Source of the DNA: Candidatus Siliceabacter maunaloa
GTDB taxonomy: Bacteria > Actinomycetota > Thermoleophilia > Solirubrobacterales > Solirubrobacteraceae
NCBI GenBank assembly: GCA_024330185.1
Contig: JANDLV010000012.1
Location: 1 to 64,000, forward strand
Reading direction: 5' to 3'
DNA length: 64,000 nt
Shown here: piece after piece, positions 52,482 to 61,821 of the stretch
How positions within the stretch are numbered: the stretch's first letter is position 1
How the letters are laid out: every line of letters begins with the position of its first letter
Made by a program: the position numbers and the translations under genes
The notes under the pieces: generated by a model
What the model saw: the letters and a program-made list of their open reading frames with translations, nothing else
The model's database searches: none
Told to the model about the DNA's origin: nothing

Positions 52482-53372
52482 TCAGAAGTCGAAGTCGCGC
52501 GGCGGCTTCTGCTCGAACCAGAGCCGGTCGTGCTCCGGCGTCTCCTCGAGGAACTCGGGCGTCTCCTCGAGCAGCTCCTCGCCCTCCGGCTCATCGTACT
52601 CATCGGCGTCGGGCACGGAAGGCGGGGGCCCGGGCGGGCGGACGGCGTCCTCGACGTCCTCCAGGGCGTACTGCTGGGTGGGTTGGTCGGGCGCGGGCGG
52701 AGGCTCCGGCGCGGGAGGCGCGGGCGGAGGCTCCGGCGCGGGGGGCGCGGGCGGGGGCTCCGGTGGAGGCCCGTCGGCGTGGCGCTCGCCGACGCGCGGC
52801 TCGTCGACCGCGTCGGCGAAGATGTCCTCGTCCTCGTCGCCAAAGACGAAATCATCGGTGTGGGGCTCGTCGTCGGCGGGCTCCGGCAGGGCGTCGTCGG
52901 CGGGCTCCGGCAGGGCGTCGTCGGCGGGCTCCGGCAGGGCGTCGTCGGCGGGCGGGGGTGGGGACGGCGGCCCCGCCCCCCCGGGGATGTGCCCGCGCAG
53001 CTCGTCCTCGGTGATGCGCAGCCGGTGCTCGGCCGGTGGCGGCGCGCCCGTTGCGCGGTCCCCGCGCCCCTCGGGCGCCGGACGCGGCTCCTCGTGCTCG
53101 GGCGGCTCGGCGGCCAGGCGCAGTCGGGGCTCGCCGGGCTCGCGGCCGGCTCGCGGAGCATCATCGGCCGGCGCGAGCGCAGTGGCGGGCTCGTCGAGCG
53201 GGGCATCCTCGGACTCGCCACGCTCCTCGCGGGCGCGCTCGGCCTGCGGCTCCTGGGTGCGGGTCGGCGGCCCGAGGGCGTCCTTCTCCTCCCTGGCGAT
53301 CTCCGCCGGGTCGGCGCCGCGGCCGCGCTTGAGCGCGAGGTGCTCGCGGATGGCTTCGTCAAGCAATCCCAT
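52482..53372 (-). CDS. Low-complexity acidic/Pro-rich protein, lineage-conserved ends
   Basis: The protein has 296 residues from ATG 53372, with TAGGCT 11 bases upstream. The N-terminus MGLLDEAIREHLALKRGRGA and the C-terminus DRLWFEQKPPRDFDF look like conserved short modules. The 230 residues between are Asp/Glu/Pro/Ala-rich with tandem ADDALPEP and PPAPEPPPA repeats and appear disordered. Similar proteins are, to my knowledge, limited to this group of actinobacteria. The function is unknown. Confidence 0.65.
   Translation of the reverse strand: MGLLDEAIREHLALKRGRGADPAEIAREEKDALGPPTRTQEPQAERAREERGESEDAPLDEPATALAPADDAPRAGREPGEPRLRLAAEPPEHEEPRPAPEGRGDRATGAPPPAEHRLRITEDELRGHIPGGAGPPSPPPPADDALPEPADDALPEPADDALPEPADDEPHTDDFVFGDEDEDIFADAVDEPRVGERHADGPPPEPPPAPPAPEPPPAPPAPEPPPAPDQPTQQYALEDVEDAVRPPGPPPSVPDADEYDEPEGEELLEETPEFLEETPEHDRLWFEQKPPRDFDF
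52869..52940. repeat. 24-bp in-frame tandem repeat (3 copies)
   Basis: Three identical 24-base units encode ADDALPEP within the acidic low-complexity protein; a partial fourth unit follows. Confidence 0.85.
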
Positions 53373-53394
53373 CCCGGTCGGGGAGCCTAGATGA

Positions 53395-55329
53395 TCATTG
53401 GGTCCGCGCGCGGGCGATGGCCCTCGTGGTCCGATTCTTGCCGGCGCGCTTGGCCCGATAGAGCGCGGCGTCGGCGCCCGCCACCAGCGCCTGCTCGTCG
53501 TCGGCCGTCTCGGGCAGCGAGGCCACCCCGAAGCTAGCCGTGACCCGCACCGGGCGGCCGGCGCCTTCCACCGGCTCGATCTCCAGCGCCTCGATCTGCT
53601 CGCGCATCCGCTCGGCCAGCCGGAAGGCGCCGTCGAGGTCGGTGCCGGGCAGCACCACCGCCAGCTCCTCCCCGCCGTAGCGGGCAGGCTCGTCGATCTC
53701 GCGCGAGCTCTCGCGCAGCACGCGCGCGATCTCACGCAGCACCTCGTCGCCCTGGAGGTGGCCGCGGGTGTCGTTGACCATCTTGAAGTCGTCGAGGTCG
53801 AGCATGACCAGGCCGAGGCGACCCCCGAAGCGTCGCGAGCGCTCGACCTCCAGCTCGACCGCCTCGTAGAAGCGCCGGTAATTGGACAGGCCGGTCAGCT
53901 CGTCGGTGACCGACTCGTGGGCGGCGGTCTCGTGCAGGTCGACGTTCTCGATGGACACGGCCGCCTGCCCGGCCAGGTACTGGAACAGCTCGCGGTCGGG
54001 GTCGCTGAACGGCTGGCCAGCGCGGGCGACGCACAGGACGCCGTTGACCCTGCGGTGCTCCTCGTCGCCCTCGACGAGCGGATGGGCCAGCGCGCTGAGC
54101 CCGCCCTCGTCGACCTCGGCGAACGCGCCGCTGCGCAGCACCCGGGCCTCCCCCTCGCGCAGGACCGCCTCCAGCCCGCGCAGATTGCCCGCGCGCGCGG
54201 ACTCCTCCATCGGCCCCTCCCCGATCGGCCGGATGGTCACCCGCCCGGCCTGGGCGTCCACGCCCTCGAGCGCGGTGGTGACGACGAGGCGCAGCAGCGC
54301 ATCCCGGTCGAGGTTGGAGCCCACCGCCTCGCCCAGGCGGCGCACCGAGGTCTGCACGCGCTCGCGCTCGCGGGCCAGCTCCGCCAGACGCGCCGAGAGC
54401 TGGTCGGACATCTTGTTGAACTCCTCGCCCAGCGCCGCGAACTCGTCGCGCCCCTCGGTGGGGACCTTGGCCGAGAAGTCACCGGCGCCCAGGCGCCGCG
54501 CGGCGTCCAGCAGGCCGGCGATCTGCTGCTGGAGCTGACGCGAGACGGCGAGCGCGAAGACGAAGGCCAGCACGAAGAAGCCCAGGAGGATGCCGCCGGC
54601 CAGCAGCCGGCTGCGCGTCACCGCGCCGGACACCTGGTCGATGTCGGCCAGGACGGAGAAGGAGACGCGCTCGCCGCCGAAGCCGGGCACTTCGAAGGGG
54701 GGCGCCACGCGGAGGGCGTCGCCCTCCGGGCTCTCGACGGTCCCCAGGACAGGAAGCGGGGCCTCGCCCACCCCCTCCACCGAGGAGGCCAGGAGTCGGT
54801 CGTCGGTGCGCACGACGAGGTCGGTGCCCGCCAACCGCCCGACGCGGCGCGCGAAGCCCGCCGCCCGCGTCACGGAGACCTGCAGCCGGCCGAAGGACTC
54901 GCCCCCGGGTCCCTGCAGCTCGCGGGTGGCCGGGGCCACCGCGTCGTCGGGGCCCACGTCGAGGACGACCTCGCCCTCGTCGACGAGCAGGATGCGCGTG
55001 ATCGGCCCGCCCGCCGCGAGCTCCTCAGCGCGCTCGGTCGCCTGCTCCACGTCGCCGGCCTGCAGCGCCGCGACGAGCTCCGCGTCGGTGCCCACCTCCT
55101 CTACGGGGGGCCCGACGTCGGCCTCCCCCTGGGGGAAGAAGCTGGCGTCGGCGCGGGCCTGGCGGTAGAGGTTGAACACCACCTCGGTGCGCGCGGCCAC
55201 CGCCTCGTCGGCCTTTCCCGTCTCGTTGTCGGAGATCAGCCGGAACAGGACGACCGCCACCGACACCATCGGAACGAGCACGATGAGCAGGAAGAACAGG
55301 CTTAGTCGGTTGCGAAAGCTCACCTCCAT
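53395..55329 (-). CDS. Membrane sensor diguanylate cyclase (HAMP-GAF-GGDEF)
   Basis: The protein has 644 residues. Transmembrane helices are at about 8-30 and 243-265, enclosing an extracytoplasmic sensor domain. A HAMP linker (AARRLGAGDFSAKVPTEG), a coiled coil, a GAF domain (about 345-465) and a GGDEF domain with the active site YGGEELAVV follow. It should make cyclic di-GMP from GTP. No RxxD inhibitory site stands out next to the motif. TACGCT lies 5 bases before the ATG. Confidence 0.92.
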   Translation of the reverse strand: MEVSFRNRLSLFFLLIVLVPMVSVAVVLFRLISDNETGKADEAVAARTEVVFNLYRQARADASFFPQGEADVGPPVEEVGTDAELVAALQAGDVEQATERAEELAAGGPITRILLVDEGEVVLDVGPDDAVAPATRELQGPGGESFGRLQVSVTRAAGFARRVGRLAGTDLVVRTDDRLLASSVEGVGEAPLPVLGTVESPEGDALRVAPPFEVPGFGGERVSFSVLADIDQVSGAVTRSRLLAGGILLGFFVLAFVFALAVSRQLQQQIAGLLDAARRLGAGDFSAKVPTEGRDEFAALGEEFNKMSDQLSARLAELARERERVQTSVRRLGEAVGSNLDRDALLRLVVTTALEGVDAQAGRVTIRPIGEGPMEESARAGNLRGLEAVLREGEARVLRSGAFAEVDEGGLSALAHPLVEGDEEHRRVNGVLCVARAGQPFSDPDRELFQYLAGQAAVSIENVDLHETAAHESVTDELTGLSNYRRFYEAVELEVERSRRFGGRLGLVMLDLDDFKMVNDTRGHLQGDEVLREIARVLRESSREIDEPARYGGEELAVVLPGTDLDGAFRLAERMREQIEALEIEPVEGAGRPVRVTASFGVASLPETADDEQALVAGADAALYRAKRAGKNRTTRAIARARTQ

Positions 55330-55378
55330 CGGTGAGCGTACCTTCGTCGGAGGCGGTCTTCGCCGGGCCCTGGACGGC

Positions 55379-55384
55379 TAGACT
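55379..55384 (+). promoter_or_regulatory. -10-like TAGACT before tRNA-Ala(CGC)
   Basis: TAGACT stands 11 bases before the first base of the tRNA. The RNA gene cannot be explained by translation signals, so it independently supports TAGNCT as the -10 hexamer in this genome. Confidence 0.45.
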
Positions 55385-55395
55385 GCGCGATCCAC

Positions 55396-55468
<73 letters not shown>

Positions 55469-55574
55469 TCTTCGGCCGCAAGCGCCCACACGCCGGGACG
55501 GTCGAGACATTGTTCCCGCCGGTCGGTGCGTGATATGACCGGTAGTGGTCAGCAATCAACGCGAGGAGAGCCAT

Positions 55575-56717
55575 ATGCCGATCCCCACCGAGCTGGTCGG
55601 GTCGTTGCCCAGGCCGATGGAGCTGCAGGACGCCTATGAGAAGTACGACCAGGGGCAGATCACCTGGGAGGATCTCCAGGCCCTGCAGGACAAGTCGGCG
55701 GAGGATTCCATCCGCCGCCTGGAGCAGACCGGCGAGACCGCGGTCACCGATGGGGAGCAGCGCGAGTCGAGCTTTGCCACCTACCCGTTGACCCATACGT
55801 TGGCGGGCACGGGCCTGGCTCCGAACCTGGCCGGCGACGGGCAGTTCTTCGCGATCTTCGACGACGGCCATCACCGCCAGTTGCCACGTCTGACGGGTGG
55901 CCCGTTCAAGTACCAGACGTTCGCCTCCGAGTTCGTCGAGAAGAACAAGAAGCTCACCTCGCACCCGGTCAAGCAGGCGGTCATCGCACCCTCGATGCTG
56001 ATGCTCCTGTACCCCCTGGAAGATGAGATCGAGGGCTACTCCCGCGAGCAGTTCCTCGACGACCTCGTCGACGAGTGCGAGAAGGACATCCGCAAGTGCT
56101 TCGACGCGGGTGCGGTGCGGGTCTCGCTGGACTTCACCGAGGGGCGCCTGGCCAACAAGAACGACGCGCGCAACCCGTGGACGGGCAAGGACATGCTGCA
56201 GTCGTTCATCGACCTCAACAACCGGGTGATGGACCGCTTCAGCGCGCAGGAGCGCAAGAACATCGGAATCCACACGTGCCCGGGCGGGGACTGCGACTCG
56301 GTGCACTCCAAGGAGGTCCCCTACGAGAAGCTCCTGAACCACATGTTCAAGATCAACGCGGGCTACTTCCTCATCCAGTGCGCCAGCGAGGAGGACCGCG
56401 AGACTGTCTACAGGCTCTGCGGTGAGAACAGCCGCGCCGACGCCGACGGCGTCGCGCAGGTGTGCTTCATGGGCGTCATCAACCCGCTGTCCCCCGACGT
56501 CGAATCAGCCGAGCACGTCAAGAACGAGCTGGTCACCGCCGCGAAGCACATCCCCGTCGAGCGCCTGGGCGCCACCGACGACTGCGGCTTCTCCCCGTTC
56601 AGCCGCGACGTCAAGCCCAAGCACGGCTCGCCGGACTTCGCCCGTGACGTCGCCATGCAGAAGATCGCCAACCGCATCGAAGGCGCCCGCCTGGCCTCCG
56701 AGGAGCTCGGGGTCTAG
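55575..56717 (+). CDS. Cobalamin-independent methionine synthase family protein (MetE C-terminal type)
   Basis: The protein has 380 residues from ATG 55575, which follows GAGGAG; the GTG at 55545 is less likely. It is the size of the catalytic half of MetE only. The zinc ligands are suggested by GIHTCPGGDC and by Cys in TDDCGFSPFSRD, and VGSLPRP is the usual start. Core-MetE proteins can use methyl donors other than methyltetrahydrofolate. No MesX-like partner lies beside it. A strong hairpin follows the stop. Confidence 0.85.
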   Translation: MPIPTELVGSLPRPMELQDAYEKYDQGQITWEDLQALQDKSAEDSIRRLEQTGETAVTDGEQRESSFATYPLTHTLAGTGLAPNLAGDGQFFAIFDDGHHRQLPRLTGGPFKYQTFASEFVEKNKKLTSHPVKQAVIAPSMLMLLYPLEDEIEGYSREQFLDDLVDECEKDIRKCFDAGAVRVSLDFTEGRLANKNDARNPWTGKDMLQSFIDLNNRVMDRFSAQERKNIGIHTCPGGDCDSVHSKEVPYEKLLNHMFKINAGYFLIQCASEEDRETVYRLCGENSRADADGVAQVCFMGVINPLSPDVESAEHVKNELVTAAKHIPVERLGATDDCGFSPFSRDVKPKHGSPDFARDVAMQKIANRIEGARLASEELGV

Positions 56718-56736
56718 TAGCCGATGCCCGCCTTCC

Positions 56737-56763
56737 GGCCGCTCAGCACATCGCTGAGCGGCC
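56737..56763. terminator. Bidirectional hairpin terminator
   Basis: GGCCGCTCAGC and GCTGAGCGGCC form a perfect 11-bp stem with a 5-base loop between two convergent genes (stops at 56717 and 56775). No T-run is present. Confidence 0.65.
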
Positions 56764-56774
56764 CCCGGCCGCCC

Positions 56775-58436
56775 TCACACGATCTTCCCGGGGTTGAGGT
56801 TGGCGCCCGGGTCGGTTCCGTCGAACAGGGCACGCAGCATCGCGACGCCCGGGGCGGAGATGTCCTGCTCCAGCCACCGCGCGTGCTCGGTGCCCACCGC
56901 GTGGTGGTGGGACAGCGTCCCACCGGAGTCCACGAAGGCCTGCTGGATCGCCGACTTGACGACGTCGTAGGCCTCCAGTCCGTCGTCCTCCTCGTCGCCG
57001 GCCGGCCTGAAGGCGAAGGTGAAGTACAGGCACGCCCCCGCGTGGTAGGAGTGCGACAGGTGGCACATGACGTAGCCCATCACGCCCAGCCTGGCGAAGG
57101 CGCCGTTCGCGGCGGCCTCCACGTCGTCGTAGAGCTGGGGCAGCGTGCCCCAGGGGGCTGACGTCTCCGACACGTCCCCTAGCGCCCCGCGGTCCAGCAG
57201 GAAGTCGCGGATGTAGGGCGTGTCGAACTTCTTGGCGTCGTACAGCTCCCCCGGACCGGAGCCGATGCACAGCCCGCCGTGCTCGCGCACGATCCGCCCG
57301 ACGAGCCCGCGCTGGGCCTTCACGTGCTCCTGCGGCCCCTCATAGCCGATGAACGCCAGGCACATCGCCTCCGGGTCGATGCCACGCCGCTCCAGGTACC
57401 AGCGCAGCGCCCCGGACTGGACACGATCGGCGATCGACGGGCGCCTCCGTGTGGCGAAGGAGAGCTGCGTCTCGTGCGCGTCGGACACGCGCGTCACCGA
57501 GGGGGCGGCCTCGCTCTCGGCTATGGCGCGCATCGCCCGCACCGCTCGCCGCCAGTCCGGGAGCAGGTAGCCGAGGATGGTGCGCTGGGCCGGGAGGCGG
57601 TGGGCGTGGATCGTGGCCTCGGTGATGATGCCCAGCCGGCCCTCGCTGCCCAGCACCATCTCGCGCACGCTGGGTCCGGTCGACGTGCTGGGCACCGGGC
57701 GCGTGGCCAGCACACCGGCCGGGGTGACCACCCGCACGGCACGGGTGAGATCCGCGACGTCGCCGTAGCGGTCGGACTGCATGCCGCAGGAGCGCGTGGC
57801 GATCCAGCCGCCCAGGGTGGAGTGCGTGAAGCTGTCGGGGAAGTGGCCCGCGGTCCAGCCGCGGGCGTTGAGCTGCTCCTCCAGGCGGGGGCCCAGCACG
57901 CCGGCCTGCACCCGCGCAAGGCGTGAGGCCTCGTCTATCTCCAGCAGCCGGTCCATCCGGCCCACGTCGACGGACACCACCGGGCGCGGCTCGCCAGCGG
58001 GCGCCTCGAGGCTGCCCGAGATGTTGGTCCCCCCGCCGAAGGGGATGACCACGGCGTCCGCGGCCAGCGCCGCGCGCAGGACCGCCTCGGCCTCCTCCTC
58101 GGACCCGGGGCGCACGACGGCGTCCGGCAGACGCCCGATGTCGCCACGGCGGTGGCGCATCAGGTCGCGCAGGCTCTTGCCGCGCGCGTGCACGACGCGG
58201 TCCAGCGCGTCGACGGAGACGTGCTGGCCTCCCACGGCCGCCTCGAGCTCCGCACGCAGGTCGGTGGGCAGTGACGGCTCGGGAACGGTGATGTCGTCGA
58301 AGGCCACGCGCCGCGCTGTCGGGCCCTCCACGTCGACGCCCAGGTGGCGCAGGATGAACGCGCGCAGCTCGGGCTTGTCCTCGTGGGTGAAAGAGACGCC
58401 CGGCTCGCCCCAGCCCCACCAACGCATCGGCGCCAT
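56775..58436 (-). CDS. FAD-dependent alkylglycerone-phosphate synthase-like enzyme
   Basis: The protein has 553 residues from ATG 58436. The FAD-binding PCMH domain is at about 105-285 (VIPFGGGTNISGSL; STLGGWIATRSCGMQSDRYG). The C-terminal half has CHLSHSYHAGACLYFTFAF and GGTLSHHHAVGTEHARWLEQ, the motifs that distinguish alkyl-DHAP synthase from D-lactate dehydrogenases and hold its catalytic Tyr and His residues. It replaces the acyl chain of acyl-DHAP with a fatty alcohol to make ether lipid. The gene is divergent from an acyltransferase with starts 14 bases apart. Confidence 0.85.
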   Translation of the reverse strand: MAPMRWWGWGEPGVSFTHEDKPELRAFILRHLGVDVEGPTARRVAFDDITVPEPSLPTDLRAELEAAVGGQHVSVDALDRVVHARGKSLRDLMRHRRGDIGRLPDAVVRPGSEEEAEAVLRAALAADAVVIPFGGGTNISGSLEAPAGEPRPVVSVDVGRMDRLLEIDEASRLARVQAGVLGPRLEEQLNARGWTAGHFPDSFTHSTLGGWIATRSCGMQSDRYGDVADLTRAVRVVTPAGVLATRPVPSTSTGPSVREMVLGSEGRLGIITEATIHAHRLPAQRTILGYLLPDWRRAVRAMRAIAESEAAPSVTRVSDAHETQLSFATRRRPSIADRVQSGALRWYLERRGIDPEAMCLAFIGYEGPQEHVKAQRGLVGRIVREHGGLCIGSGPGELYDAKKFDTPYIRDFLLDRGALGDVSETSAPWGTLPQLYDDVEAAANGAFARLGVMGYVMCHLSHSYHAGACLYFTFAFRPAGDEEDDGLEAYDVVKSAIQQAFVDSGGTLSHHHAVGTEHARWLEQDISAPGVAMLRALFDGTDPGANLNPGKIV

Positions 58437-58450
58437 GGCCCTACTGTCGC

Positions 58451-59320
58451 ATGGTGACGCGTGAAACCGGATGGCGGCCACGGTGTTGTCCTGGCCAGCC
58501 GATGGGGGAGGACGTCGCACCCGGCTGCAACGAGGGCGCCACGTGCGCCCAGCTCGACCTGCCCTGGGCGCGCAGCCCGCCCGCCCGCGCCGCCCGCGAG
58601 GTCATCCTGCGCGGAGTGTTCAACGGCCTGCTGGCCTACTACACGCGCCGTCGCACGACCGGCGAGCAGCGGCTGTACGACGAGGCGACCCCGCCGGTCC
58701 TATTCGTGGCCAACCACTCCAGCCACATGGACACGCCGCTCATCCTGTGCGCCCTCCCTGCGCGCTGGCGGCGGCGCACCGCGGTCGCCGCGGCGGCCGA
58801 CTACTTCTATGGCGACCGGCGCTTGGCCGCGCTGGTCTCGCTGGCCTTCAACACGGTGCCGGTACGACGCAAGGGCGGAGGCATCGCGAGCCTGGAGCAC
58901 ATCGAGGCGCTGCTGGCAGACCGCTGGAGCCTGCTCCTCTACCCGCAGGGCACCCGGTCGCGCGAGGGTGACACGGGGCGCCTGCGCAGCGGGGCGGCCG
59001 TGCTCGCCGCCCAGCACCAGCTCGCGATCGTGCCGATCCGCGTCGAGGGGACCCACGCCGCCATGCCGCCCGGCCAGTCATGGCCGCGCCGGCGCGTGTG
59101 GCGCCGCCGCCACCCGGTCGCGGTGACCTTCGGGGAGGCGATCCGCCCGCGGTCCCCTCACGAACGCGATCAGGCGATGGAGCGTTTGCAGGCGTTCTTC
59201 GCCGGCCGCGAACCGGTGCCGGCGCCTCGGGGCGCAGCCATCGCCCCGGACCTCGCGTTTCCCTACGCTTCGGCCATGCCGTCGCCCGCAGCGCTCGATG
59301 AACGACGACCCCAGCTCTAG
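58451..59320 (+). CDS. 1-acylglycerol-3-phosphate acyltransferase-like protein (PlsC family)
   Basis: The protein has 289 residues from ATG 58451; GTG 58454 would place TACTGT 6 bases upstream. Motif I is NHSSHMD, motif II surrounds NTVPVRRKG, motif III is YPQGTRSREG and motif IV is VPIRVEGT. It acylates lysophosphatidate or a related glycerophosphate. Divergence from the ether-lipid synthase suggests that it works on alkyl-DHAP-derived intermediates, or on DHAP itself. The N-terminal 40 residues are not conserved. Confidence 0.85.
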   Translation: MVTRETGWRPRCCPGQPMGEDVAPGCNEGATCAQLDLPWARSPPARAAREVILRGVFNGLLAYYTRRRTTGEQRLYDEATPPVLFVANHSSHMDTPLILCALPARWRRRTAVAAAADYFYGDRRLAALVSLAFNTVPVRRKGGGIASLEHIEALLADRWSLLLYPQGTRSREGDTGRLRSGAAVLAAQHQLAIVPIRVEGTHAAMPPGQSWPRRRVWRRRHPVAVTFGEAIRPRSPHERDQAMERLQAFFAGREPVPAPRGAAIAPDLAFPYASAMPSPAALDERRPQL

Positions 59321-59362
59321 TTCGAGGCGCGCCCGTCACTGCCCGACGGAGGTGGGCGCGCG

Positions 59363-60718
59363 ATGATCGAGGCCCTGCTCATCGGAGCTTCACTGCTGCT
59401 GGTCGTCGCATGCGGGGCGTTCGTCGCGGCCGAGTTCGCGTTCGTGACGGTGGACCGGGCATCGGTCGACCGCGCCGTGGAGGAGGGCGATCGCAAGGCG
59501 CGCGGCGTGCAGAGCGCGCTGACCAGCCTCTCGACCCAGCTCTCGACCGCGCAGCTGGGGATCACCGTCACCAACCTGCTGATCGGCTTCATGGCCGAGC
59601 CGGCCATCGCCGCGCTGATCGACGGGCCGTTGGAGGCCGTCGGCGTGCCCGCAAGCGCGGTCACGAGCGTGGCGCTGATCATCGCCATCGCCCTGGCCAG
59701 CGCCGTCACCATGGTCCTCGGCGAGCTGGTGCCCAAGAACCTGGCCATTGCCAGGCCCCTCCCCACCGCCCGCGCGGTGCAGGGCTTCAGCCGCGGGCTC
59801 ACGCGCGCGACGGCGATTCCAGTGCGCTTCTCCAACGAGACCGCCAACCGCATCCTGCGCCGCCTGGGTGTCGAGCCCCGGGAGGAGCTGGCCTCCGCGC
59901 GTGCCCCGGACGAGCTGGCCTCGCTCGTGCGCCGCTCGGCCGAGCAGGGCACACTCGAGCTGGGGACCGCCACCCTGCTGCAACGTTCGCTGGCCTTCGC
60001 CGAGCGCCGCGCCGTCGACGTGATGACCCCGCGTGGGCGCATGACCACGCTGAGCCCAGACGACACCGTGGCCGCGGTGGTCGAGCAGGCACGCCACAGC
60101 GGCCATTCGCGCTTTCCGGTGCTGGAGGGCGACGAGGTGGCGGGCATCGCGCACGTCAAGCGCGCGGTCGGCGTCGCCTTCGAGCAGCGCGACACCGTCA
60201 GCGTCACCGAGGTCATGGACCCGCCGGTCCTCGTGCCCTCCAGCCTGGAGCTCGACGACCTGCTCGAGCAGCTTCGCCGGGGCGGCCTGCAGATGGCCCT
60301 GGTGGTCGACGAGTTCGGCAACGTGGACGGCATCGCCACGCTGGAGGATCTCATCGAGGAGATCGTGGGCGAGGTGCGCGACGAGCACGACGCGGGCGAG
60401 CAGCGCACGGTGCGAGAAGGCGAGCGGCGCTGGCTGGTGCCGGGCCTCATGCGCCCCGACGAGGTCGGGCACACCACCGGGATCGTGCTTCCCGAGGACG
60501 CGGAGTACGAGACCCTGGCGGGGCTGCTGGCCATGCACCTGGCGCGCATGCCCGAGGCCGGCGACAGCGTAGAGCTCGACGCGATCGACACCGAGCGCGC
60601 GGGCCAACGCGTCACCCTGACCGTCGTCGAGCTCGACGGCCTGCGCGTGGACAGCGTGCGCCTCGAGCACGAGCCGATCGAAGTGCCGGACGAGGACGAG
60701 GGCGAGGAGGAGCGGTGA
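59363..60718 (+). CDS. CNNM/CorC-type membrane protein with CBS pair, first copy
   Basis: The protein has 451 residues. The CNNM (DUF21) membrane domain is at 1-180 with VVACGAFVAAEFAFV, TAQLGITVTNLLIGFMAEPA and MVLGELVPKNLAIARP. Two CBS domains follow at 215-335 and a CorC_HlyC domain at 350-440. Family members affect Mg and Co homeostasis. The GTG of the next paralogue overlaps its stop. Confidence 0.9.
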   Translation: MIEALLIGASLLLVVACGAFVAAEFAFVTVDRASVDRAVEEGDRKARGVQSALTSLSTQLSTAQLGITVTNLLIGFMAEPAIAALIDGPLEAVGVPASAVTSVALIIAIALASAVTMVLGELVPKNLAIARPLPTARAVQGFSRGLTRATAIPVRFSNETANRILRRLGVEPREELASARAPDELASLVRRSAEQGTLELGTATLLQRSLAFAERRAVDVMTPRGRMTTLSPDDTVAAVVEQARHSGHSRFPVLEGDEVAGIAHVKRAVGVAFEQRDTVSVTEVMDPPVLVPSSLELDDLLEQLRRGGLQMALVVDEFGNVDGIATLEDLIEEIVGEVRDEHDAGEQRTVREGERRWLVPGLMRPDEVGHTTGIVLPEDAEYETLAGLLAMHLARMPEAGDSVELDAIDTERAGQRVTLTVVELDGLRVDSVRLEHEPIEVPDEDEGEEER

Positions 60719-61788
60719 GCGTCGGCCCCGCCATCGCCTTGTCCATCGCGCTGCTGGGGCTCAACGCCTTCTTCGTGGGCGCCGAATTCGCCCTTGTCTC
60801 CGCCCGGCGCTCGGCCATCGAGCCGCTCGCCGAGGAGGGCGGCTGGGCGGCCAGGATCGCGCTCAAGGCGATGGAGAACGTGTCGCTGATGATCGCCGGC
60901 GCACAGCTCGGGATCACGGTCTCCACGCTGGGGCTGGGCGTCCTGGGCGAGCCCGCCGTCGCCAACCTCATCGAGCCTTGGTTCGAGGCCGCCGGCCTGC
61001 CCGAGCCCATCCTGCACCCCCTCGCGTTCGCGATCGCTCTGTCCATCGTGGTCTTTCTGCACCTCGTGGTGGGCGAGCTGGTCCCCAAGAACCTCGCCCT
61101 GGCCCGCCCCGACCGTGCTGCGCTGCTCCTCAGCCCACCGCTGACCTTGATCGTGCGGGTGCTGCATCCGGCCATCTGGCTGCTCAACCAGATCGCCAAC
61201 GGGGTGCTGCGCCTGGCCGGCGTGACGCCCAAGGACGAGGTCACCAGCGCGTTCACCCGCGACGAGGTGGCCGGGTTCGTCGACGAGTCCAGTCGGGAGG
61301 GGCTCATCGAGCCCCATGAGGGGCGCCTGCTGGTCGGCGCGCTGAAGTTCGAGGAGCGCGACGCCCGGGTGGTGCTGCTGCCCGAGGACCGCTTGGAGAT
61401 GGTCGACCTCCACGTCACGCCGGCGCAGGTGGAGCAGGCGGCGGCGCGCACGGGCTTCTCGCGCTTCCCAGTGCGCGACGACGGCAGCCTGATCGGCTAC
61501 CTGCACCTCAAGGACGCCCTGGAGTTCGAGGACGTCCACCGCAACCGGCCCATCGCACGCTCGTGGATCCGGCCGCTGCCCACCGTGCGCGAGACCGCCC
61601 GCCTGCGCGCCGTGCTGGCCACGATGCAGCGCTCGGGCGCGCACCTGGCCCGCGTCAACGGCCCCGACGGGGCCCTGCTGGGCGTCGTCGCGCTGGAGGA
61701 CGTGCTCGAGGAGCTCGTGGGCGAGATCCGCGACGAGGCGGGAACGCGCGAGCACGAAGCCCTCCCCGCGCCCGCCCAGCGCGGGTAA
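60715..61788 (+). CDS. CNNM/CorC-type membrane protein with CBS pair, second copy
   Basis: The protein has 357 residues from GTG 60715. It repeats the upstream architecture (GAEFALVSARRSAIEPLAEE; GAQLGITVSTLGLGVLGEP; VVGELVPKNLALARP; CBS pair to residue 340) but lacks the C-terminal CorC_HlyC domain. Coupled tandem copies, one long and one short, are usual in actinobacteria and probably form a heteromer. Confidence 0.9.
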   Translation: MSVGPAIALSIALLGLNAFFVGAEFALVSARRSAIEPLAEEGGWAARIALKAMENVSLMIAGAQLGITVSTLGLGVLGEPAVANLIEPWFEAAGLPEPILHPLAFAIALSIVVFLHLVVGELVPKNLALARPDRAALLLSPPLTLIVRVLHPAIWLLNQIANGVLRLAGVTPKDEVTSAFTRDEVAGFVDESSREGLIEPHEGRLLVGALKFEERDARVVLLPEDRLEMVDLHVTPAQVEQAAARTGFSRFPVRDDGSLIGYLHLKDALEFEDVHRNRPIARSWIRPLPTVRETARLRAVLATMQRSGAHLARVNGPDGALLGVVALEDVLEELVGEIRDEAGTREHEALPAPAQRG

Positions 61789-61821
61789 AGCACTCCGCGG
61801 AGGACGAAGCCCCGCCGACAA

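Noticed and set aside
55469-55574. Riboswitch before the MetE-type gene
   Set aside because: I looked for S-adenosylmethionine and cobalamin aptamer motifs and found none; the region has only an ordinary ribosome site.
59317-61821. 834-residue minus-strand frame
   Set aside because: It is antisense to two CNNM/CorC-type genes with complete motifs. The translation is Ser/Arg/His-rich without any domain, a typical GC-rich shadow.
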